NCBI GenBank assembly: GCA_012031345.1
Contig: JAAUTS010000005.1
Span: forward strand, 1-46,896
Length of the DNA stretch: 46,896 bases
Direction of reading: 5' to 3'
Source of the DNA: Blastochloris sp.
Lineage (GTDB): Bacteria > Verrucomicrobiota > Verrucomicrobiia > Methylacidiphilales > JAAUTS01
Numbering within the stretch: position 1 is the stretch's first letter; every line of letters starts with the position of its first letter. Under the pieces are notes generated by a model, which did not search any database, had not been told where the DNA came from, and was given only the letters and a program-made list of their open reading frames with translations. Made by a program: the position numbers and the translations under genes. This document shows, piece by piece, positions 20,329 to 30,877 of this stretch.

Positions 20329-21480
20329 ATGAGATTGAATCGTTATTTGGCGTCTGCGGGTCTGGGTTCACGGCGTTCCTGTGAGGAGTTGATCCAAAGC
20401 GGACGGGTTTTGGTCAACGGCAAGCCGGTGAGTCTGGCCACGGTGGTGACTCCGAGCGATCATGTGACGGTGGACGGTCAGGGGAAGAAGCCGGACAAAC
20501 CTTACACTCTGGCGATGTTCAAGCCGGAGGGGGTTTTGTGTTCGCGAGATGCCCAGGGGCGACGCAAGACGGTGTTTGATTTGTTGCCGGAGGATGCACC
20601 GAGATTGTTTTACGTGGGCAGGTTGGACATGGACAGTGAGGGGCTGTTGATTTTGACCAATCGCGGGGAGTTGGCCCAGCAGTTGACGCATCCGAGTTAC
20701 AAGCTGCCCAAGACCTATCATGTGGAGTTGGACCGGGATTTTGACTTTGCCCTGGTGCCGCGTTTTTTGAAGGGATTTTTGATCGAGCCCGGTTATGCCA
20801 AGGCGGAGGGGCTTTATAAATTGAGTCACAACCGGGTCAAGGTGGTGTTGACCCAGGGATTGAAGCGGCAGATTCGCCTGATGTTTTTGAAGTTTGGGTA
20901 TCGGGTCAAATTTTTGCGACGTCTGCAAATTGGCGAACTGACGCTGGGGAACATGCGGGCGGGGGAGTGGCGATTTTTGGATGATTATGAAGTGGATCAT
21001 CTTTTGCTGGGGCCGAGTCGAAAAGAGGCCAAGGGTGAGGGCGGAGCGGAGGATCTGGAACGGGTGTCATGGGAGAAAGCTCCGAGCCGACCACCGCGCC
21101 GGGTTTACACGAAGGAAGGTCATGCCCCGCCGGAGAAGCGGAGCGAGCCGGTGAAGGCTCCGGTCAAAGCGACTTCGGTTCCGCGACGTCCGAACTATCG
21201 TGACATCAAGAAAAAGCGTGTGGCTGCGGGCAGGGTGTATCGTGAACAATCCCTGGATAAGCCGGCTGGCTCCAAGGGTGGGTTCAAATCGGCAGGACCC
21301 CGGCGCAGGATTTCGCAGGCCCGTTTTCCCAAGACGGCGCCGTGGGAAAAAAAGGAATCCCCGCGTGGACGGGAGGCAGCTGTGGAAGGAAGGAAGCCGA
21401 GAGCAGGGGGGGCGGGCAGACCGGTTCGGGCGACGCGATTGGTTCGACGCCCAGGGCCCAAGGGCGGAAAAAGATCCTGA
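20329..21480 (+). CDS. RluB/RsuA-family rRNA pseudouridine synthase with long basic tail
   Basis: Converts a uridine of rRNA to pseudouridine. The ATG at 20329 starts MRLNRYLASAGLGSRRSCEE, an S4 RNA-binding domain (1-50); an upstream open frame is not used because the S4 domain begins here and the terminator lies in it. The catalytic domain shows FKPEGVLCS, GRLDMDSEGLLILTNRG with the catalytic Asp near residue 100, and GLKRQIRLMF. From about residue 228 to 383 there is an extension rich in Lys, Arg, Pro and Gly, predicted disordered. Such a tail is unusual in E. coli RluB, whose extension is shorter. The exact uridine target cannot be read from sequence. Confidence 0.88.
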   Translation: MRLNRYLASAGLGSRRSCEELIQSGRVLVNGKPVSLATVVTPSDHVTVDGQGKKPDKPYTLAMFKPEGVLCSRDAQGRRKTVFDLLPEDAPRLFYVGRLDMDSEGLLILTNRGELAQQLTHPSYKLPKTYHVELDRDFDFALVPRFLKGFLIEPGYAKAEGLYKLSHNRVKVVLTQGLKRQIRLMFLKFGYRVKFLRRLQIGELTLGNMRAGEWRFLDDYEVDHLLLGPSRKEAKGEGGAEDLERVSWEKAPSRPPRRVYTKEGHAPPEKRSEPVKAPVKATSVPRRPNYRDIKKKRVAAGRVYREQSLDKPAGSKGGFKSAGPRRRISQARFPKTAPWEKKESPRGREAAVEGRKPRAGGAGRPVRATRLVRRPGPKGGKRS

Positions 21481-21520
21481 TCGGCTGGAGTGGCTAGGGG
21501 GTTGGCTGTGAGAGAGTGGT

Positions 21521-22655
21521 TTATTTAACCACCACGATTTCCATTTTATCGCGGTCATTGGTGCCGAGTCCGGAACGGGCGGCTTGGGCGACGTGGTTGG
21601 CATCTTTCCCGATGGCGACCACTTTCCGTTCGCGACGCCAGGATTCGATGCGTTCGAGGGCCAGGGTGTCGATGGCGACGGGATCGCGGCTGAGAATGAG
21701 GATGCCGGGGGATTGCGTGTAGTTAGGGACGAACTCGGGACCGCCTGCGAATTGGGCGATGAGGCCGTCCATGATGTGCAGCACGGTTTTGTCGCGAATG
21801 ACAGGGTCGGCCACGATTTCGGTCAAGGCGAGGCCGCTGTGTTCGGCGGGGGTTTGAAAGCGGCGTTGGTTGTCCACGGAGGCGAGGGCAAGGGAGGCGA
21901 TACAGCCATTGAGTCCGACCCGTTGATGGTCGCTCATGACGGGGATGTTGATGAGTTTGGTGATTTTTTGGGTGAGGATGGTGGTGTAGTAGGAGCGGTT
22001 GCTGATTTGTTTGGGGCTTTCCTTTTTCTGACCGTCCTTATCCTGAACTGACTCGGAATTGGAGTTGAGAAGTTGGTCCATGGGGAGCAAGGGCGCGTTT
22101 TTACCGACGAAGTCGAGGTCACCCCAAATGAGTTGGCCGACGACTTCATTGAAGTAGGTTTTTTGGGGTCGAATCCGGCTCCAGGTTGAACGGAGAGGCA
22201 TTGCCACTCGGTGCTGGGTTGCATGGGGATGTATCCGGCACTGATCATGGTATCGGCATGGCGATCCCAGACGATGATGTTGGAGGGTTGAACGCCCGCG
22301 CTTTGGAGGCCCTGGACGATGGTGTTGACCAGGATTTGGTGGGTGCTGAGAACGGCACCACCGCTGGTGTTGATTTTGATGCCGACGATGTCGTTAGGTG
22401 ACACGAACTGGCTCCAAGCTTCCTTGAGGGAGCTGCGGCGGGTGAGGGCGAGCATGGATTTGTTGAAGGTTTCCGGAATGCGTTCGTTGACGACTTGGAA
22501 ACGTCGGACGAGGTCGGGATTTTCGCTGACCACGACGCGGGACTTGGGCGGAGGGCTGGGGGTTTTGGGTTCGGCCTCCGTGCGGACCTCGGCGGCGGGG
22601 AGGGGCAGCAGCAGGAGGAGCAGTGGGAGGAGGCTGAGAGGGTTATCAATTTCAT
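21521..22655 (-). CDS. Exported DUF362-domain protein, frameshifted twice
   Basis: About 378 residues after repair. With one A restored at 22643-22644 the protein starts MKLINPLSLLPLLLLLLPLP, a clear signal peptide, followed by a Pro-rich linker and the DUF362 domain: VGIKINTSGGAVLSTHQILV, GVQPSNIIVWDRH, INIPVMSDHQRVGLNG and VLHIMDGLIAQFAGGPE, ILILSRDPVAIDTLALE. A second missing A in the run at 22159-22164 joins GFDPKK to TYFNEVVG. DUF362 proteins are of unknown function; some carry ferredoxin-type clusters, but no cysteine motif is visible here. It diverges from the adenylate cyclase across about 165 bases. Confidence 0.82.
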
Positions 22656-22786
22656 GGAGACAGGTTTCAGGATGCCATGAGTTAGGAGGGGGGCAAGGGG
22701 GATCATGGAAGAATCAGGGTAAAGTCAGCCCTGAGTAAAGGACGGGGGATTTTAGTCGGAGCTTGCTGCGCGCAAGGGATCCAGTC

Positions 22787-22815
22787 TTGGCAATTCTTTG
22801 ATTTATCCCCTTAAT
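22787..22815 (+). promoter_or_regulatory. Adenylate cyclase promoter, leaderless spacing
   Basis: TTGGCA at 22787-22792, a 17-base spacer, CTTAAT at 22810-22815, and only six bases to the ATG at 22822. The box spacing is optimal and the start codon would be at the RNA 5' end. Confidence 0.55.
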
Positions 22816-22821
22816 CGGTGC

Positions 22822-24365
22822 ATGGACCTTTCTTCAAGATCTGCCGGGCGACTGCTGTTGGTGTTGACGGTATTGCCCGTTTTGCCCCAGGTCATCGGAA
22901 GTATTTTTAATATTTGGTATAATACCCAAATTATTATTCCTGCACTGCCCACGCAGGGCTTGCATGAAAGGTTTCATGACACGGTGGTGGTTTATAATGT
23001 GGTGATTTATCCATTGGTGGCCGGGTTATGGATTTTTTTGGTTTTTTCCATGCGGAAATCTTTGCAGCGTTTGATGGAAGGCCGGGCGGTGGAAGAGTCG
23101 GCGTTGATACGCTTGCGTCGCAGGGCCATTCATCTTCCCTGGTTGGGGTCTGCTTTGGCCGGTCTGGGCTGGTTTTTGTGTATTCCAGTTTTTCTGGGAT
23201 CCCTGTTCCAGACCGGGGAGATTCTTTCCCCTTCGCTTAGTTTTCACCTGATCATTTCTTTTTTTGTCTCCGCGGTGATTGCCCTGACGCACAGTTTTTT
23301 TCTGATTGAGTTGGGGAGTCATCGGCTGCTTTTCCCCATCGTTTTCGCCCAAGCCAGGGCGGATCAGACTCCGGGAGCGCATGCTTTGAATTTGCGTGGA
23401 CGGGGTTTGCTGTGGATTCTTTCAGCGGGGGCCTGTCCCATCGGTTCGCTGCTATTGTTGATTTTTGCCCCAGTGTTCAGCACACGGACACCTCCGGGTT
23501 GGCTTTGTTTATTGGGTTGGTGGGAATCGCCTTTGGTCTGTGTTCCGGGTTGATGATCAATCGTCTGGTGGCGGAACCAGTGGATGCCCTGGCTAAGGCC
23601 GCCCGCGCGGTGGCGGCGGGACGCTTGAATCAGGAAATCCGGGCTTATCGCGCGGACGAGTTTGGATTATTGATCAATGAGTTCAATGACATGGTGGCGG
23701 GTCTGAGGCAGAAGGCGCGTTTGCGGGAGACCCTGGGCTTGCACGTGGGAGAAAAGGTGGCTGGGCGCATCATGGAACGGGACCCTGGTTTGAGTGGGGT
23801 GGAGGAGGAGATTACGGTGATGTTTGTGGATATTCGGGGCTTCACCGAGCGGACACGGGACCTGGATCCGGCGCATACGGTGCAAATGCTGAATCTTTTT
23901 TTGACCCACATGGTGGAGGTGGTGGAGACCCGCTTTGGCGGGATGGTCAACAAGTTTTTGGGAGATGGCTTTATGGCGATTTTTGGAATTGATCAAAGTC
24001 AGGGCAGTGAGGGTTGGGTTGCGCTGCAGGCGGCGCTGGAGATGGAAAGAAGACTTCAACGGGTCAATGCGGAGTTAGAGGAATTGGGGCAGGCGCCACT
24101 CAGCATCGGGATGGGCTTGCACAGTGGTCGGGCGGTGGTGGGAAGCATCGGGTCGCCCCAACGGTTGGAGTTCACGGCGATTGGAGCGACGGTGAATCTG
24201 GCATCGCGGATCGAGGGGCTGACCAAGTCTTTGGGTGAAGTGATTCTGTTTACGGAGGAGGTCCGGGCGCAGTTGCCTGCGGATTTTCCTTGTCGTGTGT
24301 TAGCGGCACAAACGGTCAAAGGGGTGGCACAGCCCGTGCCGGTTTTCGCACCGATGAGGGATTGA
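22822..24365 (+). CDS. Membrane-bound class III adenylate cyclase with HAMP domain, frameshifted
   Basis: Makes cAMP. About 514 residues once one base is restored between 23470 and 23505. The N-terminal half has about six hydrophobic segments (for example LLLVLTVLPVLPQVIG, VVIYPLVAGLWIFLVF, LALFIGLVGIAFGLCSG), then a HAMP linker (INRLVAEPVDALAKAARAVA) and the catalytic domain. Catalytic features: metal-binding Asp in VMFVDIRGF and in KFLGDGFMAIFG, adenine-specifying Lys in NKFLGDG and Thr in LEFTAIG, and the transition-state Asn and Arg in ATVNLASRIEG. The usual GD before TVN is GA here. The Lys/Thr pair favours ATP over GTP. ATG at 22822 is preferred over an upstream TTG because it follows a promoter and precedes the first membrane segment. 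Confidence 0.87.
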
Positions 24366-24381
24366 AGGTTGAGGGGTGGGG

Positions 24382-27300
24382 TTAGGGATGAGTGGCTAGG
24401 GACACTTCGCCGGTCTCAGAGTCGGAGTCAGATTTGGAGTCCGGGCTGGGGTTGGGTTGGGATTGATTTTTTTCGGAGGCGATGAACATGTAAACGGAGG
24501 GGATGACGAAGAGGGTGAAGAAGGTTCCGATGGCCATACCGGTGACGAGGATGATGCCGATGTTGTTGCGGGCGGCAGCGCCGGCACCGGTGACGAAGAT
24601 GAGGGGGGCATGACCGACGACGGTGGCGACACTGGTCATGAGGATGGGGCGGAGCCGGGTGGCGGAGGCTTCGAGGACGGCTTGGCGTTTGCTCATGCCA
24701 CGGTGCATGAGATCATTGGCGAATTCGACGATGAGGATGCCGTTTTTGGCCACGAGACCGACGAGGGTGATGAGACCGACCTGGGTGTAGATGTTGAGGG
24801 TGGTGCCGCGAAGTCCGAGGAAGGGGACGAGGACGGCGCTGGCCAGGGGCGAGGGGCATGGAGCCGAGCAAGACGATGAGGGGGTCGCGGAAGCTTTCGA
24901 ATTGTGCGGCCAGAACCAGGTAGATGAGAAGGATGGCGAGGACGAGGCTGGGGATGAAGGCGTTGCCTTCCTTGCGCAACTGGCGGGACTCGCCGGAGTA
25001 GTCGATGCTGAAATCGGAGGGCATGATTTTTTTGGCTTCGGTTTCGAGAAAGGTCAGGGCGCTGTCGAGGGAGGTGGGTGGTGTGAGCACTCCCTGGATT
25101 TTGGCTGAGTTCAATTGTTGGAAGCGGTTGAGCTGGCGGGGTTCGACGGTGGTCTTGAGGCTGGCGAAGGTGGAGAGGGGCATCTGTTGCCCCGCTGGGT
25201 CCGGTGACGTAGATGTTCTGCAACTGTTCCGCATTGAGACGGTCGCGACGTTCGATTTGGGGAATGACCTTGTAGCTGCGTCCTTCGATGCTGAAGCGGT
25301 TGATGTAATTTCCACCGAGGAGGGTGCCGAGGTTGTTGCTGACTTGTTGGAGGTTGAGGCCGAGCGAGGCGATTTTGTCACGGTCCAAGACGATTTCAGT
25401 CTGCGGTAGGTCGTATTTGAGATCGCTGTCGGCGTAGATAAAGAGGCCGCTCTCGAAAGCTTTTTGGACGAGTTGATTGGAGACTTCGTAAATTTTACGG
25501 GGCTCGGCGGTGGATTTGAGGACGAATTCCACGGCGAAATCGGAGCCGCCGGGAAGGGGCGGGGGTGTGATGGGGATGATGCGAAGTCCGGCGACGGAGG
25601 AGAACTTACCGAAGGCTTCGCCCTGCATTTCCATGACGGTGCGTTCGCGTTGACCCCAGGGTTTGGTGACCATACCGGAGAAGCCGCCGCTGGGGTTGAT
25701 GAGTTCGAAGGTGAGGTCGGACTCGGGGAAGGAGGAGAAAATGTCATTCACCTTTTTGGCGAAGAGGTTGGTTTGGTCGAGGGTGGCGTCAGGCTGGGCC
25801 TGGATGATGCTGAAGAGAACGCCTTGATCCTCCATGGGAGCGAGTTCTTTTTGGGAAAACATCCAGAAGGGAAAGACGAGGAGGGAGAGGATGAAGGAGG
25901 AGGCCACCACGACGGGCCAGACGCCGAGGAGGACGGAGAGAATTTTTCGATAGGAACCGCGGAGTCGGTCGAAGAAGCGGTTGAGGAGGGCCTGGAATCC
26001 TTTGGTGTGGGCACCGTCCGGGATGAGGCGGGAGGACATCATGGGGGAAAGGGTGAGAGCGACGACGCCGGAGATGATGACGGCACCGGCGAGGGTGAAG
26101 GCGAATTCGCGGAAGAGAGTTCCGGTGAGGCCGCCCTGGAGTCCGATGGGGGCATAGACGGCGGCCAGGGTGATGGTCATGGAGATGGTGGGGTTGACCA
26201 GTTCGCGTGCTCCTTTGATAGCGGCCTCGAAGGGAGGGAGACCTTCCTGGACGTGGCGTTCCACATTTTCGAGCATGACGATGGCGTCGTCCACCACGAG
26301 GCCGACGGCGAGAACGATGGCCAGGAGGGTGAGAAGATTGATGGTGAATCCAAAGGCGAGCATGAGGGCGCAGGCTCCGACGAGGGAAAGGGGAATGGCC
26401 ACGATGGGAACAATGACGGTGCGGAGTGAGCCGATGAAGAGGTAGATGACGACGATGACGATGAGAACGGTTTCGACTAGGGTGACGATGACGTCGTGGA
26501 TGGCGTCGCTAATGTATTTGGTGGAGTCGTAGGAGATGTTCGCCTGAATGCCGGGAGGGAGGCGGGCCTCGATGTCGGGGAAAACCTTGCGAACGTCTTT
26601 GATGACATCGAGAGAGTTGGCGTTGGGAAGAACATAGATGGCCATGAAGGTGGCTTTTTTCCGCTGAAGCGGACGGAGTCTTCGTAGGTTTCGGCACCGA
26701 GAACGACATCGGCGACATCGCGCAGACGGATGAGGGTGCCGTTGACTTCGCGCACGACGAGGTTGTCGAATTCCTCCTTGCTGGTGAGGTCGGTATTAGC
26801 GGTGAGGTTGACCTGAATCATGGAACCCTTGGTGTTGCCGATGGCGGAGAGGCTATTGTTGTTAGCAAGGGCTTGGCGGACCTGTTCCGGGTTGAGGTTG
26901 TAGGCGCTGAGTTTGTCGGGTTTGAGCCAGATACGCATGGCGAAGGTGCGTCCTCCGAGAATGTCGGCGCGTTGGACACCGGGCACGGCGCTGAGGGTGG
27001 GTTGGACGAACGCGGAGAAGGTAGTCGGTGATTTGATTCTCGGCCAGGGTCTCGGAGTAGAAGCTGAGATACATGGCGGCGAAACGGGTATCGGTGTTTT
27101 CCACGTTGATGATGGGGGACTCCGCCTCGACGGGGAGATCATTTCGGACTTGGGCGACCTTGGACTGGATTTGAGTGAGGGCGTCGTTGGTGTTGTAAGT
27201 TAAGACGAAGGCGGGCGGTGATGGTGCTGAGTCCCTGTTTGCTGGCGGATTCGATGTAGTCGATGCCATCGGCACTGGCGATGGCGCGTTCCAGAGGAGT

Positions 27301-27492
27301 GGTGACGAAGCCGCGAACCAGGTCGGCGTTGGCCCCGATGTAGGCGGTGCTGACGACGACGGCGGCGCTGTCACTGCGGGGGTATTGCCGGACGTTGAGG
27401 GAGCGGATGGATTGGATCCCGATGAGCAGGATGAGCAGGTTCACGCTGATGGCGAGAACCGGGCGTTGGATAAAAATGTCAGTCCATTTCAT
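24382..27492 (-). CDS. RND efflux pump inner membrane transporter (HAE1 type), frameshifted five times
   Basis: Proton-driven drug or hydrophobic-compound exporter, about 1035 residues after repair, the usual AcrB-like size. Visible: [20 protein letters not shown] at the N terminus; pore-domain segments with [12 protein letters not shown]; the first membrane block [20 protein letters not shown]; the conserved proton-relay helix with [17 protein letters not shown]; and the C-terminal block [18 protein letters not shown] with [16 protein letters not shown]. Breaks: 27197-27198 (T gained on the coding strand), 27009-27010 (T gained), 26655-26660 (A lost), 25190-25193 (G gained), 24846-24849 (C gained). 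Net length is a multiple of three. It is last in the tetR-OMF-MFP-RND operon, 25 bases after the fusion protein. Confidence 0.92.
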
Positions 27493-27517
27493 GAGGGTGA
27501 GGCTTGGAAAAGCTGGC

Positions 27518-28645
27518 TCAGGTGTTAGGCGGTTTAGGTTGAGCCTGGTTGGGTGGGGTGATCTCATTGTTGATCACCACGGGGGCGGAAGGGGACAGTT
27601 TAAAGAGTCCGGAGCTGGCGACTTCCTCGCCGGGCTTCAAACCTTCGAGGATGGCGATTTGATCTCCACGGGTGGGGCCTAGCTTGACCACGGCCTGGCG
27701 GACGCCGAGGAATTCCTGGCCCTGGGGATTTTTCATGGTCTCGATGATATAAACGGAATCCCCGTAAGGTGCGCGGTTGACGCAGGTGTTGGGGATGGTG
27801 ACGTAGTTTTGGGGTTCGGCGACGGTGATGCGGGCCACGCCATACATGCCAGTGCGCAGAGTTTCCGAGGTGTTAGGCAAGGTGGCCTGGACTTGGACGG
27901 TGCGGGAGGCGGTGTCGATGATGGGGTTGATGGCGGTGATTTTTCCGGTGAAATCCTGGCCGGGGAAGGCATCGACACGGACGCTCACAGCCTGGCCAGT
28001 GCGGAGGGCTCCCAGAGCGGCCTGGGGGAGGGCGAAATCGACATAGATAGGATCGAGGGTTTGAAGAGTCACGATGGGGTCGCCGGGGTTGAGAAATTGG
28101 CCGAGTTGGACACGGCGGAGGCCAAGGCTGCCGGAGAAGGGGGCGCGGATGGTTTTGCGGTCAATGATGGCCTTGATGCTTTCCACCTCAGCACTGCTTT
28201 GCTGAACCTGGGATTCGGCGTCGTCGATTTCGCGGTCGGCGAGGGCACCGGTGCCTTTGAGTTTTTGGATTCGGTTGAGGTTGGTCAGGGCCAGTTCGGC
28301 TTTGGCCGCGGCGACTTTGAGGTTGGCTTCCTCGACATTGACGTCGAGTTGAACGAGAACATCCGAGGCTTTGGCCTTTTCACCGGACTCAAAGCGGATG
28401 GCGACGACCTTGCCCGCTTCTTCCGCGGAGACCGTAACGCCCTGGACGGGGGAGAAGGAGGCGGTGGCTTCAAGGGTTTGTTCCCAGGGGAGAATTTCCG
28501 CCTTGATGGAAGTGACGGCGGTGGGGGGCAGGGCGAAGTTGGCGTTTTGAGCGATGGCGGCCTGAATTTGAGAATATTTATAATAACCCAAACCTCCGAT
28601 CACAAGGGCAAGAGTGAGGGTGGCGATGAGGATGGCTTTGTACAT
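27518..28645 (-). CDS. RND efflux membrane fusion protein
   Basis: Periplasmic adaptor linking the RND pump to the outer membrane channel. It has 375 residues with an N-terminal anchor (AILIATLTLALVIGGLGYY). Order of parts: beta-barrel/lipoyl halves with ATASFSPVQGVTVSAEEAG, an alpha-helical hairpin (AAAKAELALTNLNRIQKLKG to SQVQQSSAEVESIKAIID), the second lipoyl half TIRAPFSGSLGLRRVQLGQF, and the beta-barrel and membrane-proximal domains TLDPIYVDFALPQ and NTCVNRAPYGDSVYII. The gene is intact and sits between the outer membrane factor and the pump. Confidence 0.93.
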   Translation of the reverse strand: MYKAILIATLTLALVIGGLGYYKYSQIQAAIAQNANFALPPTAVTSIKAEILPWEQTLEATASFSPVQGVTVSAEEAGKVVAIRFESGEKAKASDVLVQLDVNVEEANLKVAAAKAELALTNLNRIQKLKGTGALADREIDDAESQVQQSSAEVESIKAIIDRKTIRAPFSGSLGLRRVQLGQFLNPGDPIVTLQTLDPIYVDFALPQAALGALRTGQAVSVRVDAFPGQDFTGKITAINPIIDTASRTVQVQATLPNTSETLRTGMYGVARITVAEPQNYVTIPNTCVNRAPYGDSVYIIETMKNPQGQEFLGVRQAVVKLGPTRGDQIAILEGLKPGEEVASSGLFKLSPSAPVVINNEITPPNQAQPKPPNT

Positions 28646-28663
28646 GGGAATGAAGGTTGAGGT

Positions 28664-30091
28664 TTAGTTTACAGAATTGGGAGTGGCAGGACCGGACCAG
28701 CCGCCGCCGATGGCTTTGATAAGGAGGATGGTGGAAATCATGCGTTCACGATCCACCCGCACGACGGCCAATTCATTATCCAGGCGGGTGCGTTCGGCAT
28801 CGATGACATCGAGATAATCAACCACGCCATTTCTGTAACGGGCGATGGAGATGTCTGCGGATTTGCGGGCGGAGGTAACGGCCTCACGCTGGGCTTCGGC
28901 CTGTTCGGAGAGAAAACGCAGGGCGGCGAGGGCGTCGTCGGTTTCCTGAAAGGCGACGAGGATGGTCTGGCGGTAGGTGGCCACGGCTTCCTCGTAGGCG
29001 GCGCGGGTTTGTTTGAGGTCGGCATTGAGGCGGCCTCCGGAAAAAATGGGGAGGTTGATGCTGGGTCCGAAACTCCAAATGCGACTTTCCCATTCGAAGA
29101 GGTCGCGGAGTTCCGCGCTTTGAAAACCGCCTTGTGCGGTGAGGCGGATGCTGGGGAAGAAGGCGGCGTAGGCGACCCCGATTTCCGCGTTGCGGGCGGC
29201 CAGGATGCGTTCGGCTTCCGCCACGTCGGGACGGCGTTCGAGCAGTTCGGAGGGAAGACCTGGGCTGACCTGCGGTGGGTCGATGGAGACGAGGGCGGGA
29301 GGGAGATCGAATTGAGAAGGAGCGCGGCCTGAGAGCACGGCTAGAGCGTTTTGCAGGACGGCGCGGCGGCGTTTGGCATCGGCCAATTCAGCCTTGGCGG
29401 AGGCGAGCACGGTTTTGGTGCTGGTGACATCCAGTTCATTGGTGTAACCCGCATCGAAGCGGGCCTGGAAGAGGGCGACGCTGTCCTGACGGAGTTGGAC
29501 GGCCTGTTCCAGGAGATTGATTTCACGATCCACGGCGCGGATTTGGTAGTAGGTGGAGGCGATGTTGGATTGGAGGGTGAAGAGGACGTTTTGATAGGCG
29601 GCGGTTTGGGCGAGCATTTGGTTGCGGGCCGCTTCGAAGCCCCGACGGACCTTGCCCCAGAGATCGATTTCATAACTCAAATCGAAAGGGATGGACATGT
29701 CGTTGGCCGTGGTGGAGCTGTTAGGGAAGCCTCCCCGTGAGGCGGTGTTGCCGGAGGTGCGGTAACGCTGCCAGGCGGGGGAGGTGGAAAGCTGGGGGAA
29801 GAAATCCGCCTGAGAGACCCGGGCCTGAGCGCGGGATTGGTCGATGCGGGCGAGGGCGGCCTTGAGGTCCTGGTTGCCCAAGGCGGCATCCGCCTGAAGC
29901 TGATTCAGCGCGGGGTCATTGAATTTTTCCCACCAAGGACCCTTGGGTTCGGCGTCCCTGGGTTCGGCTTTTTTCCAACGCCAATCGGGCGGCGTGTCCA
30001 CGGTGGGACGCTCATAATTCGGGCCCATGGCGCAGGCGGCCAAGAGGCAGGGGAGAAGAAGCATGAGGAAGTGAGTAAAAGGGGGCCGCAT
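28664..30091 (-). CDS. RND efflux outer membrane lipoprotein (NodT family)
   Basis: TolC-like outer membrane channel of the tripartite pump, 475 residues and intact. The signal peptide ends in a lipobox LLAACAMG, so Cys at about 20 is acylated. The mature N terminus MGPNYERPTVDTPPDW is the standard start of this family. Two repeated coiled-coil halves follow, with SYEIDLWGKVRRGFEAARNQ and FEWESRIWSFGPSINLPIFSGGR, each holding the conserved strand pattern of NodT proteins. It begins only three bases after the tetR stop, so the regulator is cotranscribed with the pump. Confidence 0.95.
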   Translation of the reverse strand: MRPPFTHFLMLLLPCLLAACAMGPNYERPTVDTPPDWRWKKAEPRDAEPKGPWWEKFNDPALNQLQADAALGNQDLKAALARIDQSRAQARVSQADFFPQLSTSPAWQRYRTSGNTASRGGFPNSSTTANDMSIPFDLSYEIDLWGKVRRGFEAARNQMLAQTAAYQNVLFTLQSNIASTYYQIRAVDREINLLEQAVQLRQDSVALFQARFDAGYTNELDVTSTKTVLASAKAELADAKRRRAVLQNALAVLSGRAPSQFDLPPALVSIDPPQVSPGLPSELLERRPDVAEAERILAARNAEIGVAYAAFFPSIRLTAQGGFQSAELRDLFEWESRIWSFGPSINLPIFSGGRLNADLKQTRAAYEEAVATYRQTILVAFQETDDALAALRFLSEQAEAQREAVTSARKSADISIARYRNGVVDYLDVIDAERTRLDNELAVVRVDRERMISTILLIKAIGGGWSGPATPNSVN

Positions 30092-30094
30092 AAA

Positions 30095-30773
30095 TCAGTG
30101 GTGGTTGGAGTGGGCGGCCAAGAGACCTGCGGAAGCGTAGGAAATGAGGCGTTGGAGGGTGGCTTCGAAATCCATGCGGCAGAGGCCGGAGGAGAGGAGG
30201 CTGAGATCCTTGTGGTGACAGGAGCTGTGAATCATGGCACCGACGGTGAAGTGGATACGCCAGTAGATTTCTTCCTCTGGAACCTGGGGCAAGCTTTGTT
30301 TGAGTTGGCTCATGAAGCGACCCACGATGGGAAGCCATTCCCGTTCGATGATTTTCTCAATAAAATTACCTTCCTCCGAGAGGGAGCGTTCGAGCAGGCG
30401 GAATGTTTTTTCGCGCGCCGGGTCGAAGCTGACTTCGAGGCAGGGGCGCAGGAGGGCGTTGAGGATGTTAGGGAGGGGGACGGTTTGAGGTTCGATTTTT
30501 TTTAATTTCGAGATCGAGCAGGTGGAGACGTTGCTCGTTGAGGGGACGGATGGCGCGGGCCAGAACTTCGACGATCAAGTTGTCTTTGGAGCCGAAGTGA
30601 TAATTGACAGAGGCCAGATTGACTCCGGCGACGGAGGTAATGGCACGTAGGGAGGTGGCTTCGAATCCATTTTCGGCAAACAAAGACTCGGCAGAGTCGA
30701 GGATTCTCTGCCGGGTGTCATGGCTGGCATGGACTTCGTGAGAAGAAACAATGTTCATAATACGCGCGTTCAT
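30095..30773 (-). CDS. TetR-family regulator of the efflux operon, frameshifted
   Basis: Ligand-responsive repressor expected to control its own operon. The DNA-binding domain is RQRILDSAESLFAENGFEAT with SLRAITSVAGVNLASVNYHF and GSKDNLIVEVL. The ligand-binding domain follows with NILNALLRPC, TFRLLERSLSEEGNFIEKII and EEEIYWRIHFTVGAMIHSSC, resembling the C-terminal domain found in CecR-like pump regulators. The frame breaks in a run of eight T (plus strand) at 30496-30503, one more than expected. The first ATG (30773) lies within the probable -10 box; the second ATG at 30758 (MNIVSSHEVH) is the likelier start. Length is then about 220 residues. Confidence 0.85.
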
Positions 30774-30800
30774 ACATACGTTTGAATCAGCTCATGTCAA
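30769..30800 (-). promoter_or_regulatory. tetR-efflux operon promoter with candidate operator
   Basis: On the minus strand TTGACA (30800-30795) is perfect, the spacer is 16 bases and the -10 is TATGTA (30778-30773). The sequence at 30769-30786, TTCATACATACGTTTGAA, is an imperfect palindrome with TTCA/TGAA ends and covers the -10 box, a natural place for TetR binding. TACATAC-type half sites are common in pump operators. Confidence 0.55.
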
Positions 30801-30877
30801 AAAATATTTTATGGGATTAACTAAAAAATACATAAGTGATTGTTTATGAAAGACATGGGGAATTAAATTTTTTATTA

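Noticed and set aside
25464-26429. Very acidic Gly/Asp/Glu-rich plus-strand frame opposite the RND gene
   Set aside because: It is antisense to conserved RND transporter sequence; the composition is produced by the complementary codons.
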